DNA of 64,000 nucleotides from Penelope pileata (Eukaryota > Chordata > Aves > Galliformes > Cracidae). A program made the translations under genes and the position numbers. Below, in pieces: positions 58,566 through 64,000 of the stretch. The notes beneath the pieces were generated by a model. That model did not search any database. It saw only the letters and a program-made list of their open reading frames with translations, and had not been told where the DNA came from. The DNA lies in assembly GCA_013396635.1 (NCBI GenBank), contig WBMW01004106.1, positions 755,330 to 819,329 of the forward strand, in the 5' to 3' direction. Numbering within the stretch: the stretch's first letter is position 1; the number at the start of each line of letters is the position of its first letter.

Positions 58566-61334
58566 AGAAGACCAAGGAAGCACAGGATGTATTACAAGTC
58601 TATCACATCAGATTCTGATGACCACAAAAGACAAAATTAAGACTTCTCATTCCTGAATCTTTTCCTCTCCTCTGTCACTGTGGACATCTGGACAATTTGG
58701 AATTGTCACCACATGTCAAGGCAGAATAATTTCCAACTCCTTGTGAGGTGAGCTCATCCTGATTGCTGTTTCTCCTCCAATTTTCATGTAAATGTAGACT
58801 GTATCACACACATTTTCAGAAGTGACCCCCACGACAGCAAGATCAGCACAGCTAGAGGTGGTGAGAGCTCACATTTCCATCTGTCCCTTCTCTCTGTCTG
58901 TAGAAAGAACTGTTCAACATGGCATAAATCTTTATTCTGCTGCTTAGAGACTATGCTTTATCATCCTATGCTTCCAGTTGTCTTTTTACTCAAGTCCTCC
59001 TCTGCTAACAAGGTGTCTTTATGGCTGTCACTTGCAAAGGGATCTGCTCTTCCAGATATGATTTATTGCATGCTCAATTTATTATGGCCAATGAGCAGAT
59101 CTGCAAATTGCATGACCAGATCTGCAAACAGCATGACAAACTGCACTTCAGCACAGGCTCCTTCCCTTCAGTATCAATCTTCTCCTCCTCAGTCCCACGA
59201 CTCTCCCCATTACCTCTGTTGCTGTTACAATACGCACTCCCACTTTCACCTCCCCACCACTCTCCCTTTTCCTTTTCTGTGGCTCTGGCAGCAGATTTGC
59301 TCAGGTGACAATCTGAGATTCATAGCATTCTCCCCTCCCTCTTTGCACAGGGATTCAGAATCTAACAGCAACAGGCAAATAGATCATCTCCTAATGAAAG
59401 AAAGGTTTCTCTTGGTTGCCTGGGACCAATGGCACATTTACCAGCAGTTCTTTATCCAGACAGTACTGGGCACAGGCAAAAATCATATTGAAAAAGATAT
59501 TAAAATAAGGGGTTATTTGGACATAAGTGGTAGCAATGCTCAGTGTCTTGTACCAAAAATAATGCTAATATTACTATACTAACAAAACAGATCTATTCAC
59601 GTGATTGGCTGGTGAGTGGGCTGAGTTCCCATGGCAACTGTGGGCAGTGAAGCTTGTAGAAAGGAAGGAAGTATTCTGTTTGAAATGGCTCAGATTTCTG
59701 CCACAAAGTTCATACAGCATAGAAACAGAAACATACATCAGATTCTTTCATTAGTCTCACAAAGTGCCCTCCCTTCCCCTGACAGTTCCTGCAAAACTAG
59801 ATTATCCATTTTTCACCTGCATTTACCTTCAAGGTGGGAAATTTGTAGAAGAGATCATAATGAAGGAGATCCCAGCTGAGAGGCACCCTCACTCAATCTG
59901 TCCACCTTTAACCTCCCTGCAGTCTGTGTTGCAGTCTGGTTCCACCTAAGCTTCCAACAAAGGATGACCTTGGGATAGCTGATGCTCTACTAGGATGTGC
60001 CACAGGCAGCCCTGACCCTGCCCAGCCATCCCTGCTCAGCCTGGGGAGCCTTTTTCTGTAGGCAGTCCTATTCTGCACACATCTGAATTTCAGAATTGTC
60101 TTGGACTGAAGTTTGGCTCATGGTGGAGATAGATGATTTATGCCTAGTTTCAAACTTTCTTTTCCTCCAGCTTTGCTCCTCTATGAAAAACTCCAGATAC
60201 CATATTGTTGAGCATGCCTACAGGCTGCAAAAAAGAAAGGCATTGAAGCATGCACTTTGAACCAAAGGCTGAGAGACAGCAGTAGGAAAGCCAAGAGAGC
60301 TCTGCCTGCTTACGCTGCTAAGCAAAATCCTGTCCTGGGGCTTGAATTGAACCCCCCTATGGCATTGTTCAAGAAAAGCCTTATCCAAATGTGAGTTGTA
60401 TGAAGGTTGTTTTACTTCTAAGCTGACAGTCACCCAGACTGCAGGAAGGGTGCATGCAGGTCATGTAACAGAACCAGGCAGAACACATACTTCATTTCAA
60501 AAGATGGAGAAGCACCCAGGCAGCTAGTATAACTCAGTGAGAACAAAACCCAGAGCCCTGCTGTACAAAGGGCTGTGAGATTGTCTCACACACAAACATC
60601 TGCACTTAATAAATACTGATGGTACCTATTCCCAAAAGAAATTTGAAACTGCAGATGCATAAACCTCTGTCTAGATCCACCTGAGACCCAGGACTTCTGA
60701 GCCTTTCAAAAACTAACATGCTTGATTTTCGCCACTCCTCCCCAATGCATGTGGCTGCTGCATGATGATCCACTGTCACTTCACTGAAGATAATCTTTTC
60801 CTCACCATGTACAGGAGGATTCAGTGAAGACAATTAGGGGCAGTGATAGATCTCTCATTCTTCCCTGCTCAGAGTTTGTCATCTAAGGAAGAGGGATTCT
60901 GGTGACAGCAGCTCATAGGGTGGGACAAAACCAGTTGCCTCCAGCAATTCTGATACAACAAAGCAATCTTTCTGAGGTTCCTTGTACCAATGTATCTCTC
61001 CCTCCCCGGTCCACCTCCCTCCCTCTCCCCTTTGGTACCATTTTCTACAAGGTTGGTTCTGAAATAATCCTTGACAGTCAGAAAAAGCATTCATACATCG
61101 GATTATGAAGCAATCTACATATGAATGGCAGCATCCCTACAGCCCAAGAAACAGCCGCTGAAGTGAAATGCTAATGTGCTTCTTCACTCTGGCAGAAGGC
61201 AGTGTGGGATGAGTCTTCTCTTGTTGTCCACAATATATAGGGTCATTGGCATGTAGTTGCCTTTTATGTCCAAACTGTAAGTTCCCAGTGTGGCTAGGGG
61301 AGAAAGAGATGAAAAGGATCATGTATATGAATCC
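58566..61334. other. Non-coding unique sequence
   Basis: Contains the longest open frame of the window, 209 codons at 58953-59582 (plus), with no recognisable domain or signal. It includes a 21-bp tandem duplication at 59097-59138. Other frames are short. No transposon is recognised. Confidence 0.55.
59097..59138. repeat. Tandem duplication of a 21-bp unit
   Basis: Two adjacent 21-bp copies begin AGATCTGCAAA and contain GCATGAC; they differ at three positions. As 21 is a multiple of three, every frame keeps its phase: one frame reads SANCMTR-SANSMTN and another QICKLHD-QICKQHD. This local slippage product does not itself support coding. Confidence 0.85.
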
Positions 61335-61649
61335 CTGAATGGAGGGTACAATAAGAATGGATCCAGGCTCTTGTTCCACTGGTGCCAGGACAAGAGGCAA
61401 TGAGCACAAACCACGATACACGGAGTTCCATCTAAACATCAGAAAGCACTTCTTTACTGTGAGAAGCACATGCACAGGTTGCCCAGAGAGGTTGTGGAGC
61501 CTCCTCCTCGAGAATTTTCAAAGAACACCTGGACATGGTCCTGGGCACCCTGATCTGGGTGTCCCAGCTTGAGCAGAGGTGGGACCAGATGGACCCAGAG
61601 GTCTCTTCCAACATCATCTATTCTGAGATTCTGTGATTCCAAGATTCTG
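61335..61649 (+). mobile_element. CR1 LINE, 5'-truncated copy
   Basis: Sense order: GGCTCTTGTTCCACTGGTGC, CAGGACAAGAGGCAATGAGC, CATCTAAACATCAGAAAGCA, CTTCTTTACTGTGAGAAGCA, GCACAGGTTGCCCAGAGAGG, GAGGTGGGACCAGATGGACC, GAGGTCTCTTCCAACATCAT and a decayed terminus GAGATTCTGTGATTCCAAGATTC. The early part encodes ARTRGNEHK and FHLNIRKHFFT, as in the CR1 ORF2 C-terminus, before a frame break near CACATGCACAGG. It is a dead copy. Confidence 0.92.
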
Positions 61650-64000
61650 AAAAATTAAGGGGTGCTGGTAGTAAAGAGTGGTCACTGCTCACCTAAACTC
61701 ACTAGATAGCTCCAGAAGTTAAACAGAACTAGAATTTTTTTTTAGAATGCAGCCGCTCACAAGTGTACACATCATATCTGCAGGAGGGGAGGGTATGCTC
61801 CCATGCAGCGTGCCCAGAGGGATGGAGGACATCAGACAGTTTCCATGCAGAGTGCTAGGAAATGTGAGCAGATCACTGTGCCTTTGTATAAATGTCTTTG
61901 GGCTTGAAAATGAGATAGACTTCACTCTTGGCTTGCAGTGTCAAGATGCCTAGGCCATTTCTCTCTTTGTCATGTCCTTTGTTGCTTGGAGAAGGTGGAA
62001 AAAGAGAAATGTCTAATTTCTCTTCTGAGAAGCAAAGACACAGTGACTTGTAGAGGGTCACAAAGGAAAAAGAAGATTCACTCACCTCATTAAAGGCTAC
62101 TGCAGCTACTTCTGTGCTATGCACCCCATGTTCTACTGGAAAATAAGCACTTCCACAGTGTGATTCTCTAGGAAGAAGTCAGGTTATTCAGTCTCTAACT
62201 GCATCTATCTCTTTCTTTACCATGAACAAAGCTACAGTTGCCTAGATCTGAGATAGACAAATAAAACTAAATTAATCCCAGACAGGAAATTTGTAGTCAC
62301 ATCTGGAACTGGACCTGTATCCACTCCTCAGCTCTCTGCCTTTGAAAGTCATTTCCCCTCCACTGCAGAACTACCATGGCACTGGCACCAAACACAACCT
62401 GACCGATAAGCATTGCCCTGCAGCTGCTCCTGCATGGAGAATTCCCAGTGCAGGAAAATGCTGAACCATAGAAACATCAGTGTTTGCAGCCTTCCTTGTT
62501 AGGATGGCTCCTGAAATTGTTTTAGTCCATGGCAGCTTGTACAGTCCCATGCAGTGCCCAGAGGATTTGGGATAAGCAATGGCCACGGATATTTGCAATA
62601 GGCACTTAAGCAGTGTTCTCAGGCAGCACCTTATCTAACAGTCCAAATAACTGAGTTTTCCTTATTTGTTGGTTTGATTGGTTGATTTTAATTAACTTCT
62701 GTGGATGTAGACTGCGGAGGAGTTTGTGTTGATATGGTACAAATTTTGAAGAAAAAGTTCATCTTCAGCCCAAAGGCTTCAGAGCCTAAGGAAACAAGCA
62801 ACAAGAAGATCTTGAGGTCAAGAGAGACAATGACTGATGGGCTGACGTCTCAGCACACCTGCAGCCTAAACCCTGAGCCCTCAGAAGATGCCACTTCAAT
62901 CTGAAACACCAGACAAGCAAGGCTCACACAGAGGAAAACACCTTCCCTATGGTGAGAAAGAAAAACGTCCAGGCAGTGAGGCAGAGAGGAAAAGGGACAA
63001 ATGGTATCTTGGGCTCCTGATGTTGCCAGCATTTCCCCATAAAGCCACATAATGTGTCATCAGTCCTTTATTTTCAAAATGGCCTTGTGGGAGCCACGCT
63101 GCCAGGGTTCACCTCTCGCCATTCGATTCCCAGAAGTTATCTGTGGGGTTTATGAGTTATACGGAGGCTCTCAAATGATCTCTTGCTTCACAAGGAAGAA
63201 GGCTGCAGGCTAATGACTTCAAAACCAGCCTCTGGTGACACCTACATCAAACGCAGGAGTGAAGAAGGATGGGGAACAGGGGCTTCTAAAACAAGGATCT
63301 CGTTTTTTCTTCAAAGAAAAGAAGAATGGGGTTTGAGTTACATTTTAACCTGATGTCTCTGCCCTGCAATCTGGGATTCTGATGGAAGGGAAACATGGTG
63401 GCTTCTACGTGATGCTACAGAGGAAATCAGGCCAGGGAAGAGGAAAGAAAGTAACCTGACGATGTCTGACAGCAGGGGGAACTCAGGGGTGATTGCACAA
63501 ACACAAAGTGTCAACAGAGAGGGATACAAATGAGCAACTTTCAGCCTGAGGATATAAAAGTTGCTACTTTACTCTCCCAAGCTGACTGAGAGGGATCAAA
63601 GGCAGCGTTCATATGCATGTATCAGGACTCTGCTCCTCCATGGTATTCTGACTGATATTTTTGGAAAAGCTGGCAGAAAGAGGATTGCTAGGGAGAACAA
63701 ACTGTCTTCCAAGGTTTGTCTGCTGGTTGGTATTATTGCTCTATATTCTGAAATCATGACAGAAGGAAAGGGGAGGGAGGAGAGTGACCACTACGGAGAG
63801 AAACTGGAGAGACACGTATTTATCTGAGTGGGAGCAAAGAGTAACCTCCTTTGGCAGGGGCTCTCAGCCCAGTCATTGGGCTGTGTGGCTTCATGTCTTT
63901 GGCAGAGGTGAGAAGGCTCAGGGAGTGCTAAACCAGGCAAAAGAAGCTGAAAGATTCTAGAGACCTCAGCTTAGGGTGTACGTGATGAGTTTTTCCTTAA
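61650..64000. other. Non-coding unique sequence
   Basis: No gene or clear repeat. Frames are 88 codons or shorter (63561-63827, plus). A weak MIR-like string near 62040-62075 was not accepted. Confidence 0.6.

Noticed and set aside
62035..62075. AGTGACTTGTAGAGGGTCACAAAGG-type string (shortened: GACTTGTAGAGGGTCACA), similar to MIR
   Set aside because: Only about 25 bases match and no flanking MIR blocks were found.
1..64000. Prokaryotic systems, CRISPR arrays, tRNA or rRNA genes, endogenous retrovirus with paired LTRs
   Set aside because: None seen: no regularly spaced direct repeats, no retroviral coding motifs, no cloverleaf-like candidates noticed. A tRNA or covariance-model search was not possible.

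Overview
The window reads as a stretch of vertebrate, most probably bird, nuclear DNA with no recognisable intact protein-coding gene. The bird assignment rests on the interspersed repeats. At least eleven fragments of the CR1 retroposon (the dominant avian LINE) are spread over both strands. They are 5'-truncated and carry typical 3' ends, in which a 'TTCCAACC' block is followed by repeated 'ATTCTATG' units. No L1, Alu or rodent B elements, and no LTR pairs, could be seen. Older amniote repeats survive as well: a decayed CR1/L3-like element of about 750 bp and two MIR-like SINE remnants, all between 44 and 46.7 kb. The species cannot be fixed from this sequence alone.

Layout. From 1 to about 10 kb there is unique non-coding DNA with one short CR1 (3375-3480), a polypyrimidine tract (5022-5120) and an AT-rich, possibly conserved block (9400-9860). 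From 10 to 19 kb there are a small minus-strand CR1 with an adjoining (AAAC)n repeat, a C-rich stretch ending in a local CpG cluster, a doubtful ancient CR1 remnant near 15 kb, and a clear plus-strand CR1 at 18.6 kb. From 19 to 31 kb there are no recognisable transposons; several blocks rich in homeodomain-type TAATTA/ATTAAT cores look like conserved non-coding elements (19.6-20.5, 22.25-22.8, 27.5-27.8 and 29.1-29.5 kb). From 31 to 43 kb CR1 copies return, including the longest (38193-38720), which still shows the C-terminal coding part of CR1 ORF2. From 44 to 46.7 kb lies the cluster of ancient repeats. From 47 to 64 kb there is unclassified unique sequence with CR1 copies at 49.8, 51.1, 58.3 and 61.3 kb.

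Open reading frames are short (the longest is 209 codons), often overlap one another on both strands, and none shows a recognised domain except the remnants of CR1 ORF2. The window therefore looks like an intergenic region or a large intron. The best candidates for function are cis-regulatory: palindrome-rich AT blocks, a CpG-containing E-box/CRE-type cluster at 43.37 kb, and short perfect hairpins. These regulatory readings are inferences from composition and motifs; no alignment could be run. I found no prokaryotic-type system, CRISPR array or other clearly novel system.
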